Shown: positions 17,131 to 25,348 of the stretch, in pieces | Layout: each line of letters begins with the position of its first letter | Numbering within the stretch: position 1 is the stretch's first letter | Source of the DNA: Bacillus sp. X1(2014) | Lineage (GTDB): Bacteria; Bacillota; Bacilli; Bacillales_B; DSM-18226 | NCBI RefSeq assembly: GCF_007678255.1 | Contig: NZ_VEED01000013.1 | Coordinates: 62,001-126,000 of the forward strand | Direction: 5' to 3' | Length of the DNA stretch: 64,000 nucleotides | Made by a program: the position numbers and the translations under genes | The notes under the pieces: generated by a model | The model's database searches: none | Told to the model about the DNA's origin: nothing | The model's input: the letters and a program-made list of their open reading frames with translations, nothing else

Positions 17131-17757
17131 TTAATTTGTATTATCTCTAAAAGAAGTGTCAGCAATCTTGTCTACATAAAATTCACCGTTCAAATATTTG
17201 ACCACAGAAACACTGCAATTATCATGGTGAATATACCTGCTCATTTTTGCTAATTGCATTAAATAGTTGCCTATTGTAACCCCATGTGAAAATACTAGAA
17301 CATTTCCACCATCATTTTTATGCTTATGAATGATTTCATCGATAGCGGAACTTGTTCGTGTAAAAAGCTGTAGGTAGGATTCCCCTTCAGGTGCTGACAT
17401 ATTTAAATCTTTAAGACTAAACAATGTCTCTAGGATATTCCCATGTTGATCCAGAATGTCCGTTTGTAATAGAGATTCCAAAATACCAAAGTTCATTTCC
17501 TTTAGACGTGGATCAGTAATGATGGGGATGTTGCGATGGCCAATGGCGTACCTAGCCGTATCTACTACTCTCTGGCTTTCACTTGCGTATACTGCTTTAA
17601 ATTCGAAATCAGATAAACCGATTCCTACAGATTTAGCCTGTTCAATTCCTTTGTCCGTAAGAGGTGAATCACAAAATCCCTGCAATCGTTTCTCTACATT
17701 AAAAAGGGTCTCCCCATGCCGGACAAAATAAAGGTTCACTTCTTTTTCAGAGGACAC
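17131..17757 (-). CDS. Histidine phosphatase (phosphoglycerate mutase-like) family protein
   Basis: This 208-residue protein has the branch-1 histidine-phosphatase signature FVRHGETLFN near residue 13, a SQRVVDTA helix, the E-containing LKEMNFG segment, and the second catalytic histidine in VLVFSHGVTIGN. These enzymes use a phospho-histidine intermediate. The family ranges from phosphoglycerate mutases to broad phosphatases such as PhoE, and the substrate here is unknown. The start is GTG with AGGTGG seven bases upstream. Its last 47 bases occur again at 15740-15786. Confidence 0.85.
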   Translation of the reverse strand: MSSEKEVNLYFVRHGETLFNVEKRLQGFCDSPLTDKGIEQAKSVGIGLSDFEFKAVYASESQRVVDTARYAIGHRNIPIITDPRLKEMNFGILESLLQTDILDQHGNILETLFSLKDLNMSAPEGESYLQLFTRTSSAIDEIIHKHKNDGGNVLVFSHGVTIGNYLMQLAKMSRYIHHDNCSVSVVKYLNGEFYVDKIADTSFRDNTN

Positions 17758-17914
17758 GCGTAACCACCTGCTTTGTATTGGATTTAATTGATGATAAAAT
17801 GAATTTTACCACACCTTCGAGTAGTTAGTAACTAAATAAACCAAGCATTTCCAATCCAACCAGGAGTGGGAGGTATTTTTATAGGAAATGTTTGAATGGA
17901 TAGGAGCTTTCGTT

Positions 17915-18481
17915 TTGGAAAAAGTATGGGCAAAAATAAATGCAGTTTTAATCGCAGATGATCCAAAGACATTTGTAACTAGAAGAATATCAGAAACAAA
18001 CCTTGAATTCGGGGGGATTCGTGGGGACCGGCACTTTGGTGTAACCAGTAAGGCTGATTCAAGGCAGCCGATGTATCCAAGAGGAACAGAGATTCTAAAC
18101 CGCCGCCAAATAACGATTGTGTCCGTAGAGGAATTAGACAGGATTGCAGAAGAATTAGGTGTTGAATCTGTTCTGCCAGAGTGGTTAGGGGCTAATCTCT
18201 TGGTAAAGGAATTTCCGGAATTAACAAAACTCACCATGGGTTCACGAATCCTTTTCCCAAGTGGTGCAGGATTAATATGTATGGGGGAAAACCAGCCCTG
18301 CACCTTGCCCGGGGATGAAATCCAAAAGCATTATGAAGATTACGAAAAGTTATCCGTCCGTTTTGTGCGTGCAGGTTATAAGCGGCGGGGGATTGTATGT
18401 GCAGTAGAAAGGCCTGGAATCATTCACGAAAATGATGAAGTGCAGATTTTGGTTAATAATTTTAAAAATCCAATGCAATAA
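17915..18481 (+). CDS. MOSC domain protein
   Basis: This protein of about 188 residues matches the MOSC domain (molybdenum cofactor sulfurase C-terminal). It has GGIRGDRHFG near residue 36, the conserved Cys in GENQPCTLPG, and a C-terminal RRGIVCAVERPG stretch. MOSC proteins are thought to handle sulfur for molybdenum cofactor or act on N-hydroxylated substrates; bacterial stand-alone ones such as YiiM and YflK are the nearest models. The start is uncertain: TTG 17915 has TAGGAG eight bases upstream, while ATG 17888 would add nine residues but has a badly spaced site. Confidence 0.82.
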   Translation: MEKVWAKINAVLIADDPKTFVTRRISETNLEFGGIRGDRHFGVTSKADSRQPMYPRGTEILNRRQITIVSVEELDRIAEELGVESVLPEWLGANLLVKEFPELTKLTMGSRILFPSGAGLICMGENQPCTLPGDEIQKHYEDYEKLSVRFVRAGYKRRGIVCAVERPGIIHENDEVQILVNNFKNPMQ

Positions 18482-18520
18482 TTGGCTGGGAATAACAACG
18501 TACATAAATTTAAAAATACT

Positions 18521-18556
18521 AGGCGAACATTGACAGGTGCTGTTCGCCTGGTGTTT
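18521..18556 (+). terminator. Terminator-like hairpin after the MOSC gene
   Basis: AGGCGAACA (18521-18529) pairs with TGTTCGCCT (18541-18549); the following T tract is short. Confidence 0.6.
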
Positions 18557-18576
18557 TATGGATGAAGTTCTAATTC

Positions 18577-18720
18577 TCACAAATTTGTTTCCACATATTT
18601 ATAATATTCATGTCTTAATTCTTGTAATGTTAACTCATATAACTGACGATCATCAGTTGATTTATAAATTTCCATGTTTAGTAACTGCTGGATGATTAAC
18701 TGTTTTTCATTACCTCTCAC
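18577..18720 (-). CDS. Small FbpA-like (Fur-regulated basic protein) family protein
   Basis: This 47-residue ORF starts with GTG at 18720 and is preceded by AAGGAGA about ten bases upstream. Its core, QLIIQQLLNMEIYKS followed by RQLYELTLQELRHEYYK, resembles the Bacillus FbpA-type small proteins, which have a helix, a 'K..GRQLYELTL' turn and a second helix. In B. subtilis Fbp proteins help the Fur-regulated small RNA FsrA in iron sparing. It lies 42 bases after the IDEAL gene on the same strand and is probably co-transcribed. A TGATTATTGATAATAAT stretch at 18760-18776 vaguely resembles a Fur box. Confidence 0.5.
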   Translation of the reverse strand: MRGNEKQLIIQQLLNMEIYKSTDDRQLYELTLQELRHEYYKYVETNL

Positions 18721-18762
18721 TCTGGATTGCTCTCCTTCAGAAATGTGATTTATAGTACCTGA

Positions 18763-19179
18763 TTATTGATAATAATGGTTCATGACTGAGTTATTTAAAT
18801 AGTTCTCTAATTTCACCTTAAGGTCACTAGATTCTATTAATTTTTTTGTATGATTTAAAAATAACTCTTCATCCCTTATTTCTAGTGCCAGATCTATTTG
18901 AAATTGCAAATAGTTTAAGTTCAATTCTAAGTCAAAGTCAGTTACAAGCCTTCCTTGGTAAAAATAATGGTCCAAATCTTCAAGGGCTATATAGAAATGT
19001 CCTTGGTTATTGATGATAGCTAGAACATACCACCCATTATTAAAAGTAAAGTTTTGTTCATTAGAGACTTCAATTATATCCATTTTGTTAATAGTTAAGG
19101 TAGTTGCATGTATACTACCTGGACAAAAACAGTCAGTTTGATGTGTAAACGTTTCTTTTGCGATGAAATACTGAATCAT
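18763..19179 (-). CDS. IDEAL domain protein
   Basis: This 138-residue soluble protein has no recognised N-terminal domain. Its C-terminal third, LQFQIDLALEIRDEELFLN, fits the IDEAL motif (I-D-x-A-L with following acidic residues) of B. subtilis YpiB, YozD and ComK relatives. The function of IDEAL is unproven; protein-protein interaction is the usual guess. The start has a strong GGGGAGG site. The small FbpA-like gene follows in the same direction. Confidence 0.65.
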   Translation of the reverse strand: MIQYFIAKETFTHQTDCFCPGSIHATTLTINKMDIIEVSNEQNFTFNNGWYVLAIINNQGHFYIALEDLDHYFYQGRLVTDFDLELNLNYLQFQIDLALEIRDEELFLNHTKKLIESSDLKVKLENYLNNSVMNHYYQ

Positions 19180-19295
19180 GCTTTTACCTCCCCGAAAAAA
19201 AGCGTAATGGAATATTTTTGAGATTTTAATTGAATTTATTTATAGCTACACAAACGTATTTTCCCTTTATAGAGTTGATTTAAACGTTAAATCTC

Positions 19296-19400
19296 TTAAT
19301 TAATTTCTACAACATCCAAGTTACAGCAAGGGCAGGTAGAATAATGATTGTCATAATCATTTTCAACGAGCTTTCTTTCATTGATATACCCACACCACAT
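19296..19400 (-). CDS. Possible small zinc-ribbon protein, start unclear
   Basis: A 34-codon frame gives WCGYINERKLVENDYD followed by STCPCCNLDV. With the in-frame Cys just before the ATG it forms CxxC...CxxC, a mini zinc ribbon. The only ATG at 19400 is inside the first CxxC and has no ribosome site, and the frame upstream reaches a stop without a good start. It is either a decayed gene or one with an unusual start. The rest of the 19180-19518 gap shows no other gene. Confidence 0.3.
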   Translation of the reverse strand: MWCGYINERKLVENDYDNHYSTCPCCNLDVVEIN

Positions 19401-19454
19401 GCATAAAAAGGAGTTTAGTGGTACTAGTTATTATTCCCTTACTATAAAAAAAAC

Positions 19455-19486
19455 AAAAAAGGAACGGAGAAAACCGTTCCCTTTTT
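19455..19486 (-). terminator. Intrinsic terminator of the DUF4822 lipoprotein gene
   Basis: GGAACGG (19461-19467) pairs with CCGTTCC (19474-19480), flanked by A and T runs; the minus-strand T tail is clear. Confidence 0.85.
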
Positions 19487-19518
19487 GACTAGATGCTGAT
19501 GCCTCTTAAAGTATTTAA

Positions 19519-20478
19519 TTACTTAGTGAATTTTAGTTTAATATCACCATTATAAGGTATATGCTCAACAGTTATGGTTATATCTTTCCCATCTTTATCT
19601 TTACCTTTTCTTTTATAGGTGAATTTATTTTCATTAAGCTCTGTTAATTCAAGAACAGCACCATACTTCATCCCTAGGGAAACATGGGCTCTTATCTTAT
19701 TTCCATGTACGACATCGAAATAGCCATAATCACCGCGGCTTTCACCAGTCTTGGCATCAAAAAATTCATATTTATTTGTCTTATCATCATATTTGGCAAG
19801 ACCTAAATAATTTGAATTATAACTGGATACATCGTTGCCATTTTCATCTAATGCCACGGTTCCTTGCCATAGGGTACCTGCTAATATTTTATCCCCATCA
19901 ATGTTTGTCACTACTTCTCCTGTAGTCGATTGCAACTTTTTATCCGGATCAGTAAAGGAAAGTTCTGTTTCTTTATAAGGAATATGATCAACAAATACCT
20001 CTACATCGTTACCATTAGCATCTTTACCCATTCTTTTATAGGTAAACATATCTTTATTTAGCTCTGTTATTTTGACAACAGCCTGGTAACCCATCGATTC
20101 TGAAATTAATACTCTAACCTTCCCATCGTTGGTGATAAAGAAAGTTCCTTTATCGCCACGACTTTCTTTGGTGGTTTTATCAAAAAATTCATATCTCGAT
20201 GTTTCATCGTCATATTTGGCAAGACCAATAAAGTTTGCATTATATTTTGTTAAGTCATTATTATCTTTATCATATACCTTTGTTCCTTGCCAGTTTGTAT
20301 TGCTTAGTATACTAGCCAATTTCTGCCCTTTAGTTACCTTATTTTCCTTTATACTATCTTTAGCTTTTTGTTCTTGCTTCTGTTCACTTTGATTTGCTTG
20401 TGCAATGGTGTTACAACCTGTTAGTAATAATGTGAACCCGAGTAGTATTGAGGAAAATGTTTTTACTTTTTTATTCAT
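19519..20478 (-). CDS. Lipoprotein with two tandem DUF4822 domains
   Basis: This 319-residue protein has a lipoprotein signal peptide whose lipobox LLLTGC places the lipidated Cys at about residue 22. After a charged linker come two homologous units (about 58-180 and 195-315). Each contains 'WQGT...GLAKYDD.....YEFFD..T.ESRGD', then 'YKRxGKDxxGxD' and 'EHIPYxx', the DUF4822 pattern. It should sit on the outer face of the membrane. The function of DUF4822 is unknown. It is monocistronic with an AAGGAG site and a strong terminator. Confidence 0.8.
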   Translation of the reverse strand: MNKKVKTFSSILLGFTLLLTGCNTIAQANQSEQKQEQKAKDSIKENKVTKGQKLASILSNTNWQGTKVYDKDNNDLTKYNANFIGLAKYDDETSRYEFFDKTTKESRGDKGTFFITNDGKVRVLISESMGYQAVVKITELNKDMFTYKRMGKDANGNDVEVFVDHIPYKETELSFTDPDKKLQSTTGEVVTNIDGDKILAGTLWQGTVALDENGNDVSSYNSNYLGLAKYDDKTNKYEFFDAKTGESRGDYGYFDVVHGNKIRAHVSLGMKYGAVLELTELNENKFTYKRKGKDKDGKDITITVEHIPYNGDIKLKFTK

Positions 20479-20583
20479 TTTGTAGTCTCCTTATTTCATT
20501 ATTGTAGTGTATTTAATAATAGTATCTATAATTTATAGAAAAAATATGGCTTATTTTTACTTAGTGAGGCTTATACGATCCTG

Positions 20584-21291
20584 TTATTTCGCTCGTGCTT
20601 TTAACAAAATTTGTTCAATCTCTTTAAATCCTTTTGCTCGTGCGTGTTGTAAAGGTGTCACATTCTTATTATCAGGAATATTGACATTTGCCCCATGATC
20701 TATTAGTAATTGCACTGTTTGCTGCTGTTTTTCGTCACCGTTACCCAAAAAAATCGCTTCTAGTAAAGCTGTCCAACCTAGATTATTTACATGATTAACA
20801 TCAACATCAGTACTGGTAAGAAGTTCTTTAATAACATCCACATATCCATGTTCAGAGGCAGGGATTAAAGCAGTTCCTCCATACCGGTTAGTTACAGATG
20901 GGTCGGCACCTGCTTCAATCGTAAGTTTAAGAATATCTATATATCCTTCAGCGCCAGCATACAGGAAGGGGTTATTTTTCATGTTGTCCTGGATGTTGAC
21001 ATCTGCCCCCGCGTCAATTAGGATTTTTGCATTCTCTACGTCATTGTTATAAGTCGCAATCATCGTGGCAGTTCGACCTTGGGAGTCCTGTGAATTAATA
21101 TCAATACCTTCCTCAATTAGTCTTCTTATGGTGTCCGTTTCTTTGTGTTCTGCAGCTTGAAATAGTTGTTGATTCACTTCTATCTCTCCTTTTCTCTCAT
21201 TTTGCTGTTTATTTGGATCTCCAGCGTTTTCAGAGGCACATCCCTGAAGAATGAAAATACATCCAATGATTATTGTCAGCCACCTCCACAT
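20584..21291 (-). CDS. Ankyrin-repeat lipoprotein
   Basis: This protein of about 235 residues has a short lipoprotein signal with the lipobox LQGC (Cys near residue 18). Residues about 45-235 are five to six ankyrin repeats, seen as DINSQDSQGRTATMIATYN, DVNIQDNMKNNPFLYAG and DVNHVNNLGWTALLEAI among others. It is probably an extracytoplasmic interaction module anchored to the membrane. ATG 21291 has GGTGAG seven bases upstream; a GTG one codon earlier is possible. It stands alone between two other minus-strand transcription units. Confidence 0.82.
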   Translation of the reverse strand: MWRWLTIIIGCIFILQGCASENAGDPNKQQNERKGEIEVNQQLFQAAEHKETDTIRRLIEEGIDINSQDSQGRTATMIATYNNDVENAKILIDAGADVNIQDNMKNNPFLYAGAEGYIDILKLTIEAGADPSVTNRYGGTALIPASEHGYVDVIKELLTSTDVDVNHVNNLGWTALLEAIFLGNGDEKQQQTVQLLIDHGANVNIPDNKNVTPLQHARAKGFKEIEQILLKARAK

Positions 21292-21410
21292 CACAAGCTC
21301 ACCAGCCTATCGTTAATCTTTACTTAAGTTATGTTAATGCTTAATCTTAAACTCCCTCTAAATAATTTCTTAAAAAAAGATAAACTTTTTAAGAAAATTT
21401 CTTAATATAT

Positions 21411-21445
21411 CCATAAAAAAAATACCGCCACCTTAGTGACGGTAT
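21411..21445 (-). terminator. Intrinsic terminator of the two-component operon
   Basis: ATACCGCCAC (21422-21431) pairs with GTGACGGTAT (21436-21445) with one mismatch, and the minus strand continues into a T run. Confidence 0.8.
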
Positions 21446-21464
21446 CTAAAACAGATTAATTAAT

Positions 21465-22154
21465 TTACACATTGAATCGATACCCGGCTCCCCAAACAGT
21501 TTCCAAGAATTTGGGTTGTGAAGGATCCCTTTCAATTTTCCCTCGTATTTTCCTGATATGAACTGTCACTGTTGAAACATCTGCTGCTGATTCTAACTCC
21601 CATATATTTTCATATAGCTGTTCTTTGCTTAATACTTGATTTGGATGCATGACAAGAAACACAAACAAATCGAATTCTTTTGTTGTGAACGGAATTTCTT
21701 CTCCGTTCATATGAACTTTGCGCGCTGACTTATCAATGGATATTCCATGAACGAAAATGGTATTTGATTTAGCTTGATTTCCTGCTAAACGTTCAAAACG
21801 CTCTAAATGTGCTTTCACCCTAGCTACCAGTTCACTTGGACTAAAAGGTTTGGTAATATAATCGTCCGCCCCTAAACCGAGACCTCGAATTTTATCGATC
21901 TCGTCTTTTTTAGCGGATACAAACAAAATAGGAATATTTTTAACCGCACGTATTTGTTTACATATCTCAAACCCATTTACACCTGGGAGCATGACATCCA
22001 AAATAATTAAATCATAATGATTTTGAAGAGCTAGTAGGAGACCTGAATCACCATCATGATGAATTTCAACATTAAAATGATTAATTTCTAGATAGTCTCT
22101 TTGCAGTTCTGAAATACTAACATCGTCTTCAATAAGCAATATCTTTTTCACCAT
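21465..22154 (-). CDS. Two-component response regulator, OmpR/PhoB type
   Basis: This 229-residue protein has an N-terminal receiver (about 1-115) with acidic residues in LIEDD, the phosphoacceptor Asp in LIILDVMLPG, and the conserved Lys in DYITKPF. The C-terminal winged-helix DNA-binding domain (about 130-229) ends in VWGAGYRFNV. The start overlaps the end of the histidine kinase gene by seven bases (ATGGTGA), so the two are translationally coupled. The target genes are not evident. Confidence 0.93.
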   Translation of the reverse strand: MVKKILLIEDDVSISELQRDYLEINHFNVEIHHDGDSGLLLALQNHYDLIILDVMLPGVNGFEICKQIRAVKNIPILFVSAKKDEIDKIRGLGLGADDYITKPFSPSELVARVKAHLERFERLAGNQAKSNTIFVHGISIDKSARKVHMNGEEIPFTTKEFDLFVFLVMHPNQVLSKEQLYENIWELESAADVSTVTVHIRKIRGKIERDPSQPKFLETVWGAGYRFNV

Positions 22155-23602
22155 ACATCTCCTTTCTTCTTTAAGGAAAAGAAGATACTTGTACCTTTAC
22201 CTAGCTTGCTTTTAGCCCACATTTCCCCTCCATGCTCTTGAATGACATGTTTTGTGATCGCAAGTCCTAAGCCACTTCCGCCTGTCTGAGAATTTCTAGA
22301 TTGTTCTGCCCGGTAAAAGCGATCAAAAATGTAAGGTAAAGCAGCCGGCTCGATCCCTTGTCCGTTATCCTTTACTTGAACAGTTATGTCAGAAATTCCT
22401 TCATTTAGAGAAATGGTAATGTTCTTTTGGTCCTTATTCATATATTTTACACAATTGCTAATTAGGTTGGCCAATACGCGTTTTAACTTCTCCCTATCTG
22501 CTATTACATTTATCGGTTTGTCCAAAAGATGAAGGTCAATTTGAATCCCTTGTTGGAGTAAATCAAGATATAGGTCTTCTACGTAGTCTCTCAAATATTT
22601 ATCCAGTTCGATGGTTTCAAAAGTAAAGGGCTCTTTTTTTAGATCTAGCTTGGAAAATAAGAACAGTTCATCTATCAATGAATCCATATATCTAGCTTTT
22701 TGGTACACAGTTGATAAATACTTGTCCATCTTCTGTGGAGTATTAGCTACGCCATCTTTTATCCCCTCAACATACCCAATAATTGAAGTAATAGGAGTCT
22801 TCAAATCATGCGAAATATTGGACAATAGTTCTTTTCGATTTTCCTCATACTGAATCTGGAGATTTACGGACTCTTTTAATTTAATTCTCATATCCTCAAA
22901 CGTTTTATTTAATTGTCCGATTTCATCATTCGAAGCAGCTTTGATTTCAAAATTTAGATCTCCTGATTTTATTCTCTCTGCACCTTCTCTAAGAACTGAA
23001 ATGGGCTTGATGATGCTGCGTGAAACTAGATAGTTCAAAAGTCCAATAATCATGATAAACAGAATTAGCAATAGGCCGAATAAAATTGGAAACAACTCCC
23101 GAGTCAATTCGGCATAGGAGCTTACCTTTCTTAAAACAAAGATACTTCCTTTACTATTATCCGGAAAATAGAAATCAAACTTCACATACGTAAAAAAGGA
23201 ATCTTCAATTTTAATCGTATCTCGTGTGTTAATATTCGTTGCTTCAAATCCGGGAAGAGATTTAAGTAATGCATGCCGATCAAGAGTGGGGGAAGCGTAC
23301 TCTATGTTTTGATTTTTTCTTACGACAATTTTAATGCCTTGTTGGTCAATCTTTTTCAGGTTCTCTTGAATTAGAAGCTGCGTAGGTTTATTCTTAGCCA
23401 ACAGCTTTAAATCAAGAAACACACTTTCCTCTATTGGAGTTAATGGCTTTTGAACATAGGATTTTTTGTAAAAATGCTCGATGGATTTAACATCACCTGT
23501 GATCGAAAAAATAAGTAAAAAACCGGCTGCTAAAAATAAAATGATAGAAATAAGGATTACCCCAACATAAGACAGCAGAAACCTCATTTTAATTGACATC
23601 AT
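22148..23602 (-). CDS. Sensor histidine kinase
   Basis: This membrane kinase of about 484 residues has an N-terminal transmembrane helix (about 8-30), an extracellular sensor of about 140 residues, and a second helix (about 170-192). A HAMP linker, HisKA with the phospho-His in NISHDLKTPITSIIG, and HATPase_c with N (LISNCVKY), G1 (DNGQGI), F and G2 (GGSGLGLAI) boxes complete it. The kinase gene precedes its regulator, the reverse of the commonest order. The start is the ATG after GGAG; the ORF extends six more codons. The signal is unknown. Confidence 0.92.
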   Translation of the reverse strand: MMSIKMRFLLSYVGVILISIILFLAAGFLLIFSITGDVKSIEHFYKKSYVQKPLTPIEESVFLDLKLLAKNKPTQLLIQENLKKIDQQGIKIVVRKNQNIEYASPTLDRHALLKSLPGFEATNINTRDTIKIEDSFFTYVKFDFYFPDNSKGSIFVLRKVSSYAELTRELFPILFGLLLILFIMIIGLLNYLVSRSIIKPISVLREGAERIKSGDLNFEIKAASNDEIGQLNKTFEDMRIKLKESVNLQIQYEENRKELLSNISHDLKTPITSIIGYVEGIKDGVANTPQKMDKYLSTVYQKARYMDSLIDELFLFSKLDLKKEPFTFETIELDKYLRDYVEDLYLDLLQQGIQIDLHLLDKPINVIADREKLKRVLANLISNCVKYMNKDQKNITISLNEGISDITVQVKDNGQGIEPAALPYIFDRFYRAEQSRNSQTGGSGLGLAITKHVIQEHGGEMWAKSKLGKGTSIFFSLKKKGDVW

Positions 23603-23985
23603 ATTCACTCCAGTGTACATCTCTTCCTCATTCTTTAGTAGAAGTTCAACATTTTGGCTTGTTCTTGAATGAGAGATACTGTTTGCAAATGTACCATATC
23701 ATATAATCCTTAAAACTTTCTAAAATAAATATGAAAAATCCTTAAAACATTTAACAATAAACGGCTTAAATAATAATGGTTTAGAAACGGGATTATTTTT
23801 AAAAAATTTTCCAAGAACATAATTTCTTATTTTAGAAAACTGCTTCTACATTGAAAATGCATTTTTTTTCTTGTTAAAATTGATTATTAAGGTGTGATTT
23901 TTGGAAGGGATAAACCTCATTTAGATACGTCACTGAGAACCTTATCATAAGTAAATGAGGATGTTAGCCCAATGCCTCTCCTTAA

Positions 23986-24214
23986 GGGTGGGGAACAGGT
24001 TAAGCATCCGATTTGATAAATAGACGGAGAAATTTCGCTTAATTTGTGAAAAGTATAAAAAATGGCTTCAATAGACGGAGAGATTCCGCCTATTGAATCG
24101 AAAAACATGAAAAGGGGGGAGTTTGCTTTGCATAATCGGAAAACCTCCCCTTATTTACCCCGAAACGAGCTCCATTCTGTATCTAACCGGAAAATCTCCG
24201 CTTATTTTACTTCT
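23986..24214 (-). repeat. Dispersed palindromic repeat, copy 2
   Basis: This is the same element as at 10703-10938, in reverse orientation. Read on the minus strand it starts GTAAAATAAGCGGAG near 24214, carries the paired forward and inverted CGGAGA..TTCCG units, and ends with CTTAACCTGTTCCCC near 23986. It lies between the divergent histidine kinase and IclR genes. The flanks, 23603-23985 and 24215-24518, show no convincing gene; a 24-codon frame ending at 24497 has no good ribosome site. Confidence 0.85.
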
Positions 24215-24518
24215 GCTGTTTACTTAATCAAGGACATGACTTCTTATTTAAATGGAAGTGAGATGAAAACCAACACGAGACGGATTTGTTAATATATGAG
24301 AGGGTGCCTTGATTTTAGCATTCATTTTGTTATCTCAAAAATCCCTCGGAAATCTCATTTCAAGCGAGATTTTCCCTTTTCCTTGCTTGTCAATTTTTAT
24401 GGTAGGAGTATATTTAAGTTGTATGGAAGAAAAGCTTAATGAATACATAGAAAAGTTCATCGCAGGAGTAACTACGATGCGAAAAGCGAAATGGTGAATG
24501 GGAAGGAGACTACTATTA

Positions 24519-25274
24519 ATGAACAACAAAAATAAAACGGTTGTCCGTTCGATGGATGTATTAAATCTATTTATTGAGCATACCGAATTATCCTTTCAAG
24601 AAATTATTAATCTATCGGGGATTCCGAAAACTTCAGTCTATCGAATGCTCAGGTCGTTAGAGGAAATGGAGTTCTTGGAAAAAGGAAGTGATTCGAAATA
24701 CCGACTTGGACTCTTGTTTCTCAAATTTGGTCATCTGGTTTTGGGTAGGATTGATTTGCGTAAGATTTCCTATCCGTTTATGAATGAATTGCATAATGAT
24801 GTGAAGGAAGCAATTAACTTAATTGTTAGAGATGGAAATGAAGCGATCTATATTGAGAAAATTGACACAAAACAAAAGGTTCGTCTCTATACTGCGATAG
24901 GAAGGAAAAGCCCACTCTATGCTGGTGCTTGTCCACGTGCTATCTTGTCTTTTTTACCTGATTCGGAAGTGCAGGCATACCTCGAATCAATTGAGCCGAA
25001 ATCGTTTGCAATTGGTACAATTACTGACAAAGATAAAATTTATGAATCGATAAAACAGGCAAGAATAGATGGATTTACAATCAGTCATTCTGAATTGGAA
25101 AATCATACATCCGCCATTGCCGCTCCGATTTTTAATCACAAAGGAGAAGTTGTTGCGGGTATAAGTATCGCTGGTATCGAAGCAAATTATCAGGGGGAGA
25201 ACATTGAGAACTATGCAAAGAAAGTAAAAAACGTTGCAAAGGAAATATCAATGCGTTTAGGGTATACAGAATAA
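24519..25274 (+). CDS. IclR family transcriptional regulator, KipR-like
   Basis: This 251-residue protein has a winged helix-turn-helix (about 10-65, with LSGIPKTSVYRMLRSLE) and an IclR effector domain (about 80-250). In B. subtilis the IclR protein KipR represses the ycsFGI-kipIA genes, and this gene lies convergent with the homologous kip genes here, so it is probably the KipR counterpart. A GTTCCG-N5-CGGAAC palindrome in the kip/pxp promoter region is its likely operator. ATG 24519 has AAGGAG ten bases upstream and is preferred to ATG 24498. Confidence 0.88.
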   Translation: MNNKNKTVVRSMDVLNLFIEHTELSFQEIINLSGIPKTSVYRMLRSLEEMEFLEKGSDSKYRLGLLFLKFGHLVLGRIDLRKISYPFMNELHNDVKEAINLIVRDGNEAIYIEKIDTKQKVRLYTAIGRKSPLYAGACPRAILSFLPDSEVQAYLESIEPKSFAIGTITDKDKIYESIKQARIDGFTISHSELENHTSAIAAPIFNHKGEVVAGISIAGIEANYQGENIENYAKKVKNVAKEISMRLGYTE

Positions 25275-25278
25275 AAAG

Positions 25279-25328
25279 AACGGGGTGGTCTCTGCATCAA
25301 TGCAATTTGATGTAGAGACCGCCCCGTT
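25279..25328. terminator. Bidirectional terminator between iclR and accC
   Basis: A stem of about 22 bp built on AACGGGGTGGTCTCT and AGAGACCGCCCCGTT lies between two convergent genes. Confidence 0.85.
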
Positions 25329-25348
25329 CCTTCTATATAATCTACATT

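Noticed and set aside
16902..17253. Open frames around the 17009-17048 terminator on both strands
   Set aside because: They read through a strong hairpin terminator and the 3' end of the phosphatase gene without ribosome sites.
19135..19165. cre-like TGTAAACGTTTC stretch at the start of the IDEAL gene
   Set aside because: It fails the final WCA of the consensus and lies inside the coding region.
23917..24292. Short open frames at 23917-24108 and 24062-24292
   Set aside because: They lie in repeat copy 2; their peptides are translated palindromes and no other copy keeps the frame.
24309..24497. 62-codon frame ahead of the IclR gene
   Set aside because: No ribosome site for its start, no family likeness, and it ends within the IclR leader.
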